The notes: generated by a model from the sequence alone, not told the origin. Positions 28,316-37,125 are shown, counted from the stretch's first letter. The stretch is 49,780 nucleotides of DNA from Mycobacterium sp. (GCA_025965975.1 JAOPVX010000387.1:1-49780); one strand, 5' to 3'. Program-made: numbers and translations.

Positions 28316-28321
28316 CCGAAC

Positions 28322-28819
28322 ATGACCGAAATCCCGCTCCCCGACATCGCATTGACGACGCTGGACGGACGCCCCACCACGCTGGCCGAGCTCGCCGACG
28401 GCGCCGCGCTGGTGGTGAACGTCGCTTCGAGATGCGGCCTCACCCCGCAGTACACCGCGCTGGAGCAGCTGGCAAAGGACTACGCCGAGCGTGGGCTGAC
28501 GGTGATCGGCGTGCCGTGCAACCAATTCATGGGCCAGGAGCCGGGCACCGCCGACGAGATCAAGACGTTCTGCTCGACAACCTACGGGGTGACGTTTCCG
28601 CTGCTGGCCAAGGCCGACGTCAACGGCCCGGACCGGCACCCGCTGTACGCCGAGCTGACAAGAACGCCCGACGGCGGCGGCGAGGCGGGCGACGTGCAAT
28701 GGAACTTCGAGAAATTCCTGCTCGCACCCGGTGGCGAGGTGGTCAACCGGTTCCGGCCGCGTACGGTTCCCGACGCGCCAGAGGTGATCGCCGCGATCGA
28801 GGCGGTCCTGCCGCGATAG
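28322..28819 (+). CDS. Glutathione peroxidase family protein (probably thioredoxin-dependent)
   Basis: This 165-residue GPx-fold protein has the peroxidatic cysteine in NVASRCGLTPQY (Cys about 39), the second signature VIGVPCNQFMGQEPG with a resolving-type cysteine, and WNFEKFLL with the catalytic tryptophan and asparagine. Mycobacteria use mycothiol and lack glutathione, so the reductant is more likely thioredoxin; that is inference from GPx homologues with a second cysteine. It shares a very short divergent promoter with the EmrB-type exporter, suggesting co-regulation during oxidative or drug stress. A 7-bp hairpin follows its stop. Confidence 0.93.
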   Translation: MTEIPLPDIALTTLDGRPTTLAELADGAALVVNVASRCGLTPQYTALEQLAKDYAERGLTVIGVPCNQFMGQEPGTADEIKTFCSTTYGVTFPLLAKADVNGPDRHPLYAELTRTPDGGGEAGDVQWNFEKFLLAPGGEVVNRFRPRTVPDAPEVIAAIEAVLPR

Positions 28820-28838
28820 ATGGTCAACTGCTGACCAT
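28820..28838. terminator. Hairpin after the peroxidase gene (possible terminator or operator)
   Basis: Perfect arms ATGGTCA and TGACCAT flank a 5-nt loop, starting right after the TAG stop. There is no T-run. It could terminate the peroxidase message, or act as a regulator site for the next gene, whose start is 45 nt on. Confidence 0.35.
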
Positions 28839-28870
28839 GTGTTGTAAACCGTTGGGACACCTGACGTTGC

Positions 28871-28876
28871 CACAAT
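28871..28876 (+). promoter_or_regulatory. -10 element of the DUF2334 gene
   Basis: CACAAT ends 6 nt before GTG 28883, the same sequence and spacing as before the metallo-beta-lactamase-fold gene on the other strand. Leaderless transcription is predicted. Confidence 0.35.
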
Positions 28877-28882
28877 GAACAC

Positions 28883-29587
28883 GTGGCTGGACAACTGATC
28901 GTCTCGGTTTCCGGGATCAGCGACCGCACCCTGGCCGACGTCGACGAGTTCTGCGGTCAGCTGGCCGCACGCGACGTTCCTGCCTCGTTTCTTGTGGCAC
29001 CCAGGATCAAGGGCGGCTACCGGCTCGACTCCGATGCGCCAACCGTTCAGTGGCTCGCTGACCGGCGCGAATGCGGCGACGTGATCGTGTTGCACGGCTT
29101 CGACGAGGCGGCCACCAAGAAGCGGCGCGGCGAGTTTGCGACATTGCCCGCACACGAAGCCAACCTGCGGCTGATGGCTGCCGATCGGGTGCTCGAGCAC
29201 CTCGGGTTGCGAACCCGGCTGTTCGCCGCGCCCGGCTGGACGGTGTCGCAAGGCACAGTAACAGCGTTGCCCCGCAACGGCTTTCGTTTACTGGCCGGGT
29301 TGAACGGCATCACCGACCTGGCCCGTCTGACGACGATGCGGGCCAGGGTGCTCGGCATCGGCGAGGGCTTCCTGAGCGAGCCGTGGTGGTGCCGCACGCT
29401 GGTGCTGTCGGCCGAGCGCACGGCGCGCCGCGAGGGCATCGTCCGCGTCGCGGTGGCCGCCCGTCACCTGCGTAGGCCCGGACCCCGGCAGGCGATGCTC
29501 GACGCCGTCGATCTGGCGTTGATGTATCGGTGCAAGCCGTCCGTCTACAACTGGCACCCATACTCTGCGCTGACCGACGCCGCGTAG
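28883..29587 (+). CDS. DUF2334-like, polysaccharide-deacetylase-fold protein (Rv0784-type)
   Basis: This 234-residue protein begins with a beta-strand carrying a serine where deacetylases place their aspartate (LIVSVSGISD). It then shows VIVLHGFDEAATKK (the histidine-containing HG motif), and FAAPGWTVSQGT (A-P-x-W, typical of DUF2334 and NodB-like folds). These suggest a metal-dependent deacetylase-like barrel, possibly acting on polysaccharide; catalytic competence is uncertain because the first acidic pair is not clear. No signal peptide is present. Position matches Rv0784. Confidence 0.72.
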   Translation: MAGQLIVSVSGISDRTLADVDEFCGQLAARDVPASFLVAPRIKGGYRLDSDAPTVQWLADRRECGDVIVLHGFDEAATKKRRGEFATLPAHEANLRLMAADRVLEHLGLRTRLFAAPGWTVSQGTVTALPRNGFRLLAGLNGITDLARLTTMRARVLGIGEGFLSEPWWCRTLVLSAERTARREGIVRVAVAARHLRRPGPRQAMLDAVDLALMYRCKPSVYNWHPYSALTDAA

Positions 29588-29595
29588 CGCGCCGC

Positions 29596-29601
29596 TACAT
29601 T
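29596..29601 (+). promoter_or_regulatory. -10 element of the Rv0785-type flavoprotein gene
   Basis: TACATT (TANNNT) ends 7 nt before ATG 29609. It overlaps the TTG at 29600, which argues against that codon as the start. Confidence 0.45.
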
Positions 29602-29608
29602 GGCGGCC

Positions 29609-31249
29609 ATGGCTGACGCTGATGTGATCGTGGTGGGCGCCGGGCTTGCCGGCCTGGTCGCGGCATGTGAGCTGGTCGAACGCGGGCGCCGCGTGCTGAT
29701 CGTTGACCAGGAGAACGCCGGCAATATCGGTGGCCAGGCGTTCTGGTCCTTCGGCGGCCTGTTCTTCGTCGACAGCCAGGAACAGCGGCGGCTTGGTATC
29801 CGCGACAGCCACGAGCTGGCGCTGCAGGACTGGCTCGGCACCGCGGGATTCGACAGGCCCGAAGACCACTGGCCGAGGCAATGGGCACACGCCTACGTCG
29901 ACTTCGCCGCCGGCGAGAAGCGCAGCTGGCTGCGCGAACGCGGGCTGCAGATCTTCCCCGTCGTTGGTTGGGCCGAGCGCGGCGGCTACGACGCACGCGG
30001 CCACGGCAACTCGGTGCCGCGCTTCCACGTCACATGGGGGACCGGACCCGCGATCGTCGACATCTTCGCGCGCCGGCTGCTGGGCAACCCGAAGGTGCGT
30101 TTCGCGCATCGCCATCGTGTCGACGAACTGGTCGTCGACAACGGCACCGCGGTTGGGGTGCGCGGTGCGGTGTTGGAGCCGACGACCGCGGCGCGCGGGG
30201 TGGCATCGTCACGAAAAACCGTTGGCGAATTCGAGTTCCGCGCCTCAGCGGTGATCGTCGCCAGCGGCGGCATCGGCGCAAACCACGACCTGGTCCGGCA
30301 GAACTGGCCCAAGCGGATGGGGCGGGTGCCCGAGCAGCTGCTCAGCGGGGTGCCAGCGCACGTCGACGGCCGGATGATCGGCATCACCGAATCCGCTGGC
30401 GCACATGTGATCAACAGCGACCGGATGTGGCACTACACCGAAGGCATCACCAACTACGACCCGATCTGGCCGCTGCACGGCATCCGGATCCTGCCCGGCC
30501 CGTCGTCGCTGTGGCTGGACGCCACCGGCAAGCGGCTGCCGCCTCCGTTGTATCCGGGCTTCGACACGCTCGGCACGCTGGAATACATCGCGCAGACCGG
30601 ACACGACTACACCTGGTTCATCCTCAACGCGCGGATCATCGCCAAGGAGTTCGCGCTGTCGGGGCAGGAGCAGAACCCAGATCTGACCGGCAAGAGCGTG
30701 AAGAAAGTGCTCGCAAGGGTGCGGGCAGGCGCGCCCCCACCGGTGCAGGCGTTCGTCGACAAAGGTGTCGACTTCGTCAGCGCACACTCCTTGCGAGACT
30801 TGGTGTCCGCGATGAATACCGTTCCCGATGTGCTGCCGGTCGACTACGCGACCGTGGAGGCAGAGGTGACAGCGCGCGACCGCGAGGTGGCCAACCGGTT
30901 CACCAAGGACACGCAGATCATGTCGATCCGCGTCGCGCGTAACTACCTCGGCGACCGGGTCAGCCGCGTCGTCGCCCCGCACCGGCTCACCGACCAGAAA
31001 GCGGGACCGCTGATCGCCGTCAAACTGCACATCTTGACCCGTAAGTCGCTGGGCGGCTTGGAAACCGACCTGGATTCACGGGTGCTCAAGTCCGACGGCA
31101 GCGTGTTCGACGGGCTGTACGCTGCGGGTGAAGCAGCCGGTTTCGGCGGCGGCGGTGTGCACGGCTACCGCTCGCTGGAGGGTACGTTCCTTGGCGGCTG
31201 CGTGTTCTCCGGAAGGGCGGCGGGCCGCGCCGCGGCGCGCGACGCCTAG
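29609..31249 (+). CDS. FAD-binding dehydrogenase of the flavocytochrome c / ketosteroid-dehydrogenase-like group (Rv0785-type)
   Basis: This 546-residue flavoprotein opens with a dinucleotide fold, DVIVVGAGLAGLVAACELVERG, split here by family notation as GxGxxG, then NIGGQAFWSFGGLFF. The second FAD-binding region near the C-terminus is GLYAAGEAAGFGGGGVHGYR, followed by LGGCVFSGR. The architecture matches fumarate-reductase/3-ketosteroid-delta1-dehydrogenase relatives, but a steroid substrate cannot be inferred. ATG 29609 is chosen from the -10 spacing. Its TAG stop overlaps that of the convergent metallo-hydrolase gene. Confidence 0.88.
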   Translation: MADADVIVVGAGLAGLVAACELVERGRRVLIVDQENAGNIGGQAFWSFGGLFFVDSQEQRRLGIRDSHELALQDWLGTAGFDRPEDHWPRQWAHAYVDFAAGEKRSWLRERGLQIFPVVGWAERGGYDARGHGNSVPRFHVTWGTGPAIVDIFARRLLGNPKVRFAHRHRVDELVVDNGTAVGVRGAVLEPTTAARGVASSRKTVGEFEFRASAVIVASGGIGANHDLVRQNWPKRMGRVPEQLLSGVPAHVDGRMIGITESAGAHVINSDRMWHYTEGITNYDPIWPLHGIRILPGPSSLWLDATGKRLPPPLYPGFDTLGTLEYIAQTGHDYTWFILNARIIAKEFALSGQEQNPDLTGKSVKKVLARVRAGAPPPVQAFVDKGVDFVSAHSLRDLVSAMNTVPDVLPVDYATVEAEVTARDREVANRFTKDTQIMSIRVARNYLGDRVSRVVAPHRLTDQKAGPLIAVKLHILTRKSLGGLETDLDSRVLKSDGSVFDGLYAAGEAAGFGGGGVHGYRSLEGTFLGGCVFSGRAAGRAAARDA

Positions 31250-31899
31250 AAAGCCGTCCCGCTCTCGGGTTCGAGCACCTGAAAGTCGGTGTCGGTCAAC
31301 TCGGTCAGCCTGCCGTAGTAGATACCGCGGGCGCTGGGTTCGACGATCCCCTGATGGATGGGCACGGCGTGGGTCGGCGCCACGGCCCGCAGATAGTCGA
31401 CGGCCTCCGAGATCTTCATCCACGGCGCCGCCGCGGGGGTGGCCAACACATCGACCGGTTCGCCAGGTGCATACAGCGCATCGCCAGGGTGCATCAAGCG
31501 CACCGCATGCGAGCCGTCGCCGACAAGGTACGAAATGTTGTCGATCACAGGGATTTCCGGGTGGATCACCGCATGCCGTCCGCCGACGCCACGCACCGTC
31601 AGGTGCCCGATGTTGAACTCGTCGCCGACATGCACCGCCCGCCACGGCGCGCCGAGTTGCGCGGCGGTCTGCGGATCGGCGTAAAGGGCGGCCTGCGGGT
31701 TGGCATCGACCAGTGCGGGCAGCCGCTGCGTGTCGGCGTGGTCGGGATGCTGATGGGTGATCAGGATCGCCGAGAGCCCGGTGATGCCCTCGAAACCGTG
31801 CGAGAAGTTTCCCGGATCGAACAACACGGTGGTGGACGCGCCGGAATCGCCCTTGAAGTTCGCGAGTAGGCATGAATGGCCGAAATGCGTCAGTTCCAT
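31246..31899 (-). CDS. Metallo-beta-lactamase-fold hydrolase (Rv0786c-type)
   Basis: This 217-residue member of the L-ascorbate-6-phosphate lactonase-like MBL group starts MELTHFGHSCLL. The metal motif is ITHQHPDHADTQRL (H-x-H-x-D-H variant), with an additional aspartate/histidine site in HPGDALYAPG and a late histidine in VPIHQGIV. Probably a zinc or manganese hydrolase; substrate unknown. The ATG is at 31899, with CACAAT (31906-31911, minus strand) 6 nt upstream. The longer open frame upstream is antisense to Rv0787-type and purS and is rejected. Confidence 0.86.
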   Translation of the reverse strand: MELTHFGHSCLLANFKGDSGASTTVLFDPGNFSHGFEGITGLSAILITHQHPDHADTQRLPALVDANPQAALYADPQTAAQLGAPWRAVHVGDEFNIGHLTVRGVGGRHAVIHPEIPVIDNISYLVGDGSHAVRLMHPGDALYAPGEPVDVLATPAAAPWMKISEAVDYLRAVAPTHAVPIHQGIVEPSARGIYYGRLTELTDTDFQVLEPESGTAF

Positions 31900-31905
31900 G
31901 CCTAT

Positions 31906-31911
31906 ATTGTG
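31906..31911 (-). promoter_or_regulatory. -10 element of the metallo-hydrolase gene
   Basis: The minus strand reads CACAAT, 6 nt before ATG 31899; the same hexamer and spacing precede the DUF2334 gene. Confidence 0.35.
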
Positions 31912-31944
31912 GCGCGCAGGGTGGTAGCAGGGGGTGAATAAGTC

Positions 31945-32616
31945 GTGCGAAGGATGCTGGCGGTAGCAATGGCGACCTGCGGGTTGGCCATCGCACCCAG
32001 TGCCGGCTGGCCGGCGTCGGCGGTCCCAGGCGAGTGCCCGCCGATTTGCGACGCGATCCCCGATTCGGCGTGGGTCGACCCAACGGCCATTCCGCTGTAC
32101 CCGGTGTACCGCTGGCCCGGCCTGGCCGGACTGGCGGTCACGGCCAGGCCAGCTCGCTTCGCGTTCGAAGAGCTGTGCGCGAGCCCGCCGGTTGCCGGCA
32201 ATGCCCGCGACTACGTCGTGGCGGCGCGGGCAGCGGTGTCCAACCCGACGGGCCAGTGGCAGCTGCAGGTGCAGGTGATGCACTGGCGCGGTGACACCGC
32301 GTGGGGCGGTCCGACCGCGATGGCGACGCTGGAGACCGCAAGGGCCAGGCTTCGCGACTGCCAGCTCACGGCTCCGCACGCGTCGCCGTCGATCACCACC
32401 AACGAACCGCAGCGGATCGCCGCGGTGATCAGCGATGCTGGCCACCGGGTGATGCACACCTACCTGCTTGCCGACCCGAACAGCGGCAGCGTCGCCGAAT
32501 TGGCCATGTGGTCGTCGCTGCCCCCGAAGGTGGACTGGCCCGCCGTGGCCGACGCGCAGGTCCTCGACGCGCTGGCCGCGCCGCTGTGCAGCGCGTACAT
32601 CGGATCGTGCCGGTGA
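31945..32616 (+). CDS. Secreted protein of unknown function (Rv0787-type)
   Basis: This 223-residue protein has a Sec-type signal peptide: MRRMLAVAMATCGLAIAPS followed by a likely cleavage near A-S-A. The mature protein has about six cysteines (ECPPICD, LCAS, DCQL, LCSAYIGSC), fitting disulfides outside the membrane. No catalytic motif is recognised. The start is GTG 31945. It is 36 nt before purS and divergent from the metallo-hydrolase gene. Expression could run into purS, although purS has its own promoter. Confidence 0.75.
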   Translation: MRRMLAVAMATCGLAIAPSAGWPASAVPGECPPICDAIPDSAWVDPTAIPLYPVYRWPGLAGLAVTARPARFAFEELCASPPVAGNARDYVVAARAAVSNPTGQWQLQVQVMHWRGDTAWGGPTAMATLETARARLRDCQLTAPHASPSITTNEPQRIAAVISDAGHRVMHTYLLADPNSGSVAELAMWSSLPPKVDWPAVADAQVLDALAAPLCSAYIGSCR

Positions 32617-32640
32617 GGCGGTCCCGGCAATGCCGCCGGT

Positions 32641-32646
32641 AGAGTG
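32641..32646 (+). promoter_or_regulatory. -10 element of purS
   Basis: TAGAGT (TANNNT) ends 6 nt before GTG 32653. The alternative GTG at 32644 falls inside this element, so the promoter selects the shorter reading frame. Confidence 0.5.
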
Positions 32647-32652
32647 ATCGCC

Positions 32653-32892
32653 GTGGCAAGGGTGGTTGTGCACGTGATGCCCAAGGCGGAGATCCTCGAC
32701 CCGCAGGGTCAGGCGATCGTCGGCGCGCTGAGCCGTCTGGGCTTCGGCGGCGTCTCAGATGTCCGGCAGGGCAAGCGTTTTGAGCTCGAGGTCGACGACA
32801 GCATCGACGACGCCACCCTCGCCGAGATCGCCGAATCGCTGTTGGCGAACACGGTTATCGAGGACTGGTCGGTCAGCAGGGAGCAATCATGA
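32653..32892 (+). CDS. purS: FGAM synthase small subunit PurS
   Basis: This 79-residue PurS starts [19 protein letters not shown] and contains the conserved [12 protein letters not shown]. It bridges PurL and PurQ in the three-part formylglycinamidine synthase complex, helping ammonia pass between them. GTG 32653 gives the same length as M. tuberculosis PurS and suits the -10 spacing; an upstream GTG at 32644 would add three residues. Its stop overlaps the purQ ATG as ATGA. Confidence 0.95.
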   Translation: MARVVVHVMPKAEILDPQGQAIVGALSRLGFGGVSDVRQGKRFELEVDDSIDDATLAEIAESLLANTVIEDWSVSREQS

Positions 32893-33587
32893 CGGCTGGG
32901 GGCACCTCCGGCTCGCGGGGGAGGGTGGGGATCATCACATTTCCCGGCACGCTCGACGACGTCGACGCCGCACGGGCGGTCCGGCGGGCCGGCGCCGAGG
33001 CGGTCAGCCTGTGGCATGCCGACGCCGACCTCAAGGGGGTCGACGCGGTGGTGGTGCCCGGTGGCTTCTCGTACGGCGACTATCTGCGCTGTGGCGCGAT
33101 CGCCAAGTTCGCACCGGTGATGGGTGAGGTCGTCACCGCCGCCGGCCGGGGCATGCCGGTGTTGGGGATTTGCAACGGTTTTCAGGTGCTGTGTGAGGCG
33201 GGTCTGCTGCCGGGCGCGCTGACGCGCAACGCGGGCCTGCACTTCGTCTGCCGCGATCTGTGGCTCGAGGTCGCGTCGAATTCGACGGCGTGGACGTCGC
33301 GCTACGAACTCGGAGCCGACCTGCTGGTGCCGCTGAAGTCAGGGGAGGGCCGCTACGTCGCCAGCGAGAAGGTGCTCGACGAGCTCGATGGCGAGGGCCG
33401 GGTGGTGTTCCGCTACCGCGACAACCCCAACGGCTCGCTGCGCGACATCGCAGGCATCAGTTCGGCCAACGGCCGCGTTGTCGGTCTGATGCCGCACCCC
33501 GAGCACGCCACCGAGGCCCTGACCGGCCCGTCCGACGACGGGCTCGGCCTGTTCTACTCGGCGCTGGATCTGTTGCTGGCCGCTTAG
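32889..33587 (+). CDS. purQ: FGAM synthase glutaminase subunit PurQ
   Basis: This 232-residue class I glutamine amidotransferase supplies ammonia to PurL. The nucleophile elbow is [11 protein letters not shown], the oxyanion region [13 protein letters not shown], and the His-Glu pair [11 protein letters not shown]. It is coupled to purS by a 4-nt overlap, while its partner purL lies about 5.6 kb downstream. The extra eight or so N-terminal residues ([10 protein letters not shown]) before the first strand are a little longer than usual. Convergent with the encapsulin gene, with overlapping stop codons. Confidence 0.96.
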   Translation: MTAGGTSGSRGRVGIITFPGTLDDVDAARAVRRAGAEAVSLWHADADLKGVDAVVVPGGFSYGDYLRCGAIAKFAPVMGEVVTAAGRGMPVLGICNGFQVLCEAGLLPGALTRNAGLHFVCRDLWLEVASNSTAWTSRYELGADLLVPLKSGEGRYVASEKVLDELDGEGRVVFRYRDNPNGSLRDIAGISSANGRVVGLMPHPEHATEALTGPSDDGLGLFYSALDLLLAA

Positions 33588-34381
33588 GGCGTCAGCGCCA
33601 CCGAGGCCTCCGCCGTGTAGCACAGGAACGTCAGCGTCTCCTGGAGATACAACTGCACTTCGTCGGCGTCGTGCGACAGGTAGCCGATCGAAACGTCGGT
33701 GCCAAGCTGTAGATCGAAGTCGCCGCCACGGGTGGACAGCACGAACGCGCCGTCGATCGCCGGCGCCCAGATGATCTCGCCGTCGACCAGCCGGTTGAGG
33801 TGCTCGCGGATCGGATAGCCGTGTTCGGTGGTCTCGCTGACCTTGGTGTACACGTCGGCCGACAGCAGCACAGAATACGGGCCGTCGACGCCGGCCAGCC
33901 GCAGCTCGGATAGCGCCTGGGCGATGACGTCGGGAATCTCGCGGGCGTCGTCGGGCAGGGCCAGCGCGGGGTTGGAGCTGCACGCGCGGATGCCCTCGAT
34001 GGACGCCGCGTCGTAGCCCTCGAAGATGGCCCGGTCCTCGACGAACGCCAGCTTCTTGGCGGCGTCCTTGACCGGATCCCAGTCCGAGTCCTGCGAGCCG
34101 CGCTCCACATCGTCGATGGCGGTGCGGCTCACCGTGACCGGCACCCGCAGCCGCACCAGCGGCTTGCTGGCCCGCAGGTGTGCAACCACGCCGTCGCCGG
34201 GCGGGGACACGTCGAGAAGGTGACCCGTGCTGATCGCCGCGGTCACCGGTCCGCCCGGCTCGCTGACGTCGACCACCCGCCGCCCGGCGATGTGCCGCTT
34301 GAATGTCCGCGTCGCCTCCAATTCGATCTCCGCCCATGCGGCTTCGGTGATCGGAGCCAGATCGCGATAAAGGTTGTTCAT
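33584..34381 (-). CDS. Encapsulin shell protein (Cfp29-type)
   Basis: This 265-residue HK97-fold shell protein has the same length as M. tuberculosis Cfp29 (Rv0798c). It starts [20 protein letters not shown], the conserved N-terminal helix that lines the cargo-binding pocket, and includes the E-loop and P-domain segments typical of family 1 encapsulins. About 60 copies are expected to form a hollow nanocompartment. The ATG overlaps the stop of the DyP gene as ATGA, so shell and cargo are made together. No signal peptide is visible, though Cfp29 is found in culture filtrates. Confidence 0.95.
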   Translation of the reverse strand: MNNLYRDLAPITEAAWAEIELEATRTFKRHIAGRRVVDVSEPGGPVTAAISTGHLLDVSPPGDGVVAHLRASKPLVRLRVPVTVSRTAIDDVERGSQDSDWDPVKDAAKKLAFVEDRAIFEGYDAASIEGIRACSSNPALALPDDAREIPDVIAQALSELRLAGVDGPYSVLLSADVYTKVSETTEHGYPIREHLNRLVDGEIIWAPAIDGAFVLSTRGGDFDLQLGTDVSIGYLSHDADEVQLYLQETLTFLCYTAEASVALTP

Positions 34382-35418
34382 TGACGGGTTCCTTTCAGGC
34401 TGCCTATCCCGAGCGACCCGTTGGTGGCGACGGGCAAAGCGGGCACCGTGGTGACATCTGGTTGCTCTTCTTCAGGTTCCGAATCCGCAAGCGGCGGAGG
34501 GTCGTTGAGGAAGTCGACGGTCGGCGTGAAGAACTTCCCACCCGTGACGGCGGTCGAGAAGTCCAGGATGCGGTCGATGTTGCCCGGCGGGTCGCCGATG
34601 AACATGTTGCGCAGCATCCGTTCGGTGACCGAGGCGGTGCGCGAGTAGCCGATGAAGTAGGTGCCGAACTCGCCCTTGCCGATCTCACCGAACGGCATGT
34701 TGTGCCGGACGATCTTCAGCTCGTTGCCGTCGTCGTCTTCGATCACGTTGAGCGCGATATGGGCGTTGGGCGGCTTGTCGTCGTCGTCGAGTTCGATGTC
34801 CTCGAGCTTGGTCCGTCCGATCACCAGCTCCTGCTCGGTGACCGACAGCGATTCCCAGGAGTCCATGTCGTGCACGTACTTCTGCACGTGCAGGTAACAG
34901 CCACCGGCGAAATCGGGATCCTCGTCGCCAATCTCGGTGGCGGACACCGCAAGTGGGCCGTCGGGGTTCTCGGTGCCGTCGACGAAGCCCAGCAGGTCGC
35001 GGTTGTCGAAGAACCGGAAGCCGTGGGTCTCGTCGACGACGGTGACCGCCCCCGACGCCTTGACGATCCGGCCGGCCAACTCGAAGCACATGTCCATCGA
35101 CAGTGCCTTGATGTGGAACAGCAGATCGCCCGGCGTCGCGGGGGCGTGGTGCCGCGGGCCGTGCAGCTCGATGAACGGGGTCAGCTCGGCCGGCCGCGGA
35201 CCGCAAAACAGGCGGTCCCAGGCATCCGATCCGATCGAGGTGACCACGGAGAGGTGCTTGTCCCTGTCCCGGAAGCCGATCGCGCGGACCAACCCGGAGA
35301 TGTCGGGCAACGCGTCGTGGACGGCGGCCTCACCGCCTTCGTCGACGGTGACCACCAGGAAGATGGCCGCCGGTGTCAACGGCGCCGTTACCGGTTGCGG
35401 CAGTGGGTCGGGCACCAT
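34378..35418 (-). CDS. DyP-type heme peroxidase, encapsulin cargo (Rv0799c-type)
   Basis: This 346-residue dye-decolorising peroxidase shows the family motif GFVDGTENP (catalytic aspartate), the heme-binding histidine in IVRHNMPFG and the arginine in YSRTASVTERM. The C-terminal tail [11 protein letters not shown] carries the encapsulation signal L-G-I-G-S-L, joined to the enzyme by an acidic, flexible linker (SEPEEEQPDVTT). It is upstream of, and coupled to, the encapsulin gene. A TAGGGT -10 (35422-35427) would fit a leaderless GTG at 35415, one codon inside the ATG used here; both give nearly the same protein. Confidence 0.95.
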   Translation of the reverse strand: MVPDPLPQPVTAPLTPAAIFLVVTVDEGGEAAVHDALPDISGLVRAIGFRDRDKHLSVVTSIGSDAWDRLFCGPRPAELTPFIELHGPRHHAPATPGDLLFHIKALSMDMCFELAGRIVKASGAVTVVDETHGFRFFDNRDLLGFVDGTENPDGPLAVSATEIGDEDPDFAGGCYLHVQKYVHDMDSWESLSVTEQELVIGRTKLEDIELDDDDKPPNAHIALNVIEDDDGNELKIVRHNMPFGEIGKGEFGTYFIGYSRTASVTERMLRNMFIGDPPGNIDRILDFSTAVTGGKFFTPTVDFLNDPPPLADSEPEEEQPDVTTVPALPVATNGSLGIGSLKGTRQ

Positions 35419-35421
35419 TCG

Positions 35422-35427
35422 ACCCTA
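35422..35427 (-). promoter_or_regulatory. -10 element of the DyP-encapsulin operon
   Basis: The minus strand reads TAGGGT (TANNNT). It ends 3 nt before ATG 35418 and 6 nt before the in-frame GTG 35415; the second spacing matches other leaderless starts in the window. Confidence 0.4.
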
Positions 35428-35458
35428 GCGAACTGTCTGTCGGCAATGATGGTGAACC

Positions 35459-36718
35459 ATGTCCCCGAGTGCGCAAGGGCTGTGCGAATTCATCGACGCG
35501 TCACCGTCGCCGTTTCACGTCTGCGCGACTGTCGCGCAGCGGTTGAGCGAAACGGGGTTCACCGAACTCTCCGAACGCGACGAGTGGCCGGGTGAGGGAA
35601 GGTTCTTCACCGTGCGGGCCGGCTCGCTGGTCGCATGGCGGGCAGAACACGCGGGCCGTACTGGGCCTTTTCGAATCGTCGGCGCCCACACCGACAGCCC
35701 CAATCTGCGGGTCAAGCAGCACCCGGATCGGTTCGTCTCCGGGTGGCAGGTGGTCGCTCTGCAGCCCTACGGCGGGGCCTGGCTGAACTCGTGGCTTGAC
35801 CGCGATCTCGGCATCAGCGGCCGGCTGTCGATACGCGTCGGAAACACCATCGACCACCGGCTTGTGCGTATCGATGAACCGATCCTGCGCGTGCCGCAGC
35901 TGGCGATCCACCTGGCCGAGGACCGCAAGTCGGTGTCGCTGGATCCGCAGCGGCACGTCAACGCGGTCTGGGGCGTTGGCAGCGGCCCCAGGTCGTTTCT
36001 GGCTCACGTCGCCGAGCGGGCGGGCGTCGATGAAGCCGACGTCCTCGGCGCCGACCTGATGACCCACGACCTGACCCCGTCGACGCTGGCCGGCGTCGAC
36101 GCCCAGCTGGTGAGCGCGCCCCGGCTGGACAATCAGGCCAGCTGCTACGCAGGGCTCGAGGCGTTCCTTGCCGCCGAGCCAGGCGAGCACATGCCGGTGC
36201 TGGTGCTGTTCGACCACGAGGAGGTCGGCTCGCAGTCGGATCACGGCGCGCAGTCCGAGCTGCTGCACACGGTGCTGGAGCGGATCACGCTGGCCGCCGG
36301 TGGCGGGCGGGAGGACTTCCTGCGCCGGCTGCCCGCGTCGATGGTGGCCTCCGGCGACATGGCGCACGCCACCCACCCGAACTACCCCGAGCGGCACGAG
36401 CCCGGCCACCTCGTCGAGGTCAACGCGGGGCCGGTGCTCAAGGTGCAGCCGAACCTGCGCTACGCCACGGACGGGCGCACCGCGGCGGCGTTCGCGCTGG
36501 CGTGCGCGCAGGCGGACGTCCCGCTGCAGCGCTACGAGCACCGCGCGGACCTGCCCTGCGGGTCGACGATCGGGCCGATGACCTCGGCCCGCACCGGCAT
36601 TCCGACCGTGGACGTCGGCGCGGCCCAGCTCGCCATGCATTCCGCGCGTGAGGTGATGGGCGCCGACGACGTTGCCGCATACTCCGCCGCACTGTGGGCG
36701 TTCCTGTCACCTGCCTGA
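35459..36718 (+). CDS. pepC: M18 family aminopeptidase PepC
   Basis: This 419-residue zinc aminopeptidase shows the M18 metal ligands in [13 protein letters not shown] (His), LDNQASC (bridging Asp) and [10 protein letters not shown] (general base and ligand Glu), plus [15 protein letters not shown] late in the chain. It forms large assemblies in other organisms and trims N-terminal acidic or neutral residues. An AATGAT at 35445-35450 could be the -10, 8 nt before the ATG. It diverges from the DyP-encapsulin operon. Corresponds to Rv0800. Confidence 0.93.
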   Translation: MSPSAQGLCEFIDASPSPFHVCATVAQRLSETGFTELSERDEWPGEGRFFTVRAGSLVAWRAEHAGRTGPFRIVGAHTDSPNLRVKQHPDRFVSGWQVVALQPYGGAWLNSWLDRDLGISGRLSIRVGNTIDHRLVRIDEPILRVPQLAIHLAEDRKSVSLDPQRHVNAVWGVGSGPRSFLAHVAERAGVDEADVLGADLMTHDLTPSTLAGVDAQLVSAPRLDNQASCYAGLEAFLAAEPGEHMPVLVLFDHEEVGSQSDHGAQSELLHTVLERITLAAGGGREDFLRRLPASMVASGDMAHATHPNYPERHEPGHLVEVNAGPVLKVQPNLRYATDGRTAAAFALACAQADVPLQRYEHRADLPCGSTIGPMTSARTGIPTVDVGAAQLAMHSAREVMGADDVAAYSAALWAFLSPA

Positions 36719-36720
36719 TC

Positions 36721-36726
36721 TAGGGT
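36721..36726 (+). promoter_or_regulatory. -10 element of the VOC-family gene
   Basis: TAGGGT (TANNNT) ends 7 nt before ATG 36734, and lies just after the pepC stop. Confidence 0.4.
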
Positions 36727-36733
36727 CAGCGGA

Positions 36734-37099
36734 ATGGCACTCTCCGTCGAGAACATCACATTCGACTCCACTGACCCCGACCGGCTCGCCGAGTGGTGGG
36801 CCGGCGTGGTGAATGGCACGTTAAACGCTTTGGCGCCGGGGTTTTTCGTCACTGTGACTCGCTCCGGCGGGCCAGGGTTGGCCTTCCAGAAGGTCGACGA
36901 TCCGACGCCGGGCAAGAACCGTGTGCACATCGACTTCTCCGCCGCCGACCTCGATGCGGAGGTCAACCGGTTGGTAGGCCTCGGTGCCACCGAGACCGGC
37001 AGGGGCGAGGCAGGACCGGAGTTCCGCTGGGTGGTGTTCGCCGATCCCGACGGCAACGCGTTCTGCGTGGCAGGGGGCGACGTGGCCGCAGCTACCTGA
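36734..37099 (+). CDS. Glyoxalase/VOC-fold protein (Rv0801-type)
   Basis: This 121-residue single-domain vicinal-oxygen-chelate protein shows the pattern ENITFDSTDPDRLAEWW at the start, HIDFSAADLDAEVNRLVGLGAT in the middle and WVVFADPDGNAFCV at the end, typical of the bleomycin-resistance/glyoxalase superfamily. Enzyme activity cannot be assigned. It is the last gene before the IS607 element. M. tuberculosis has an acetyltransferase gene (Rv0802c) between this gene and purL; that is not seen here. Confidence 0.85.
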   Translation: MALSVENITFDSTDPDRLAEWWAGVVNGTLNALAPGFFVTVTRSGGPGLAFQKVDDPTPGKNRVHIDFSAADLDAEVNRLVGLGATETGRGEAGPEFRWVVFADPDGNAFCVAGGDVAAAT

Positions 37100-37125
37100 A
37101 CCGCCGGGGTCGGGGGCTGCCAGCT

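Noticed and set aside
31900-32673. Minus-strand extension of the metallo-hydrolase gene
   Set aside because: It runs antisense through the secreted-protein gene and into purS. The family start MELTHFGH is at 31899 with a fitting -10.
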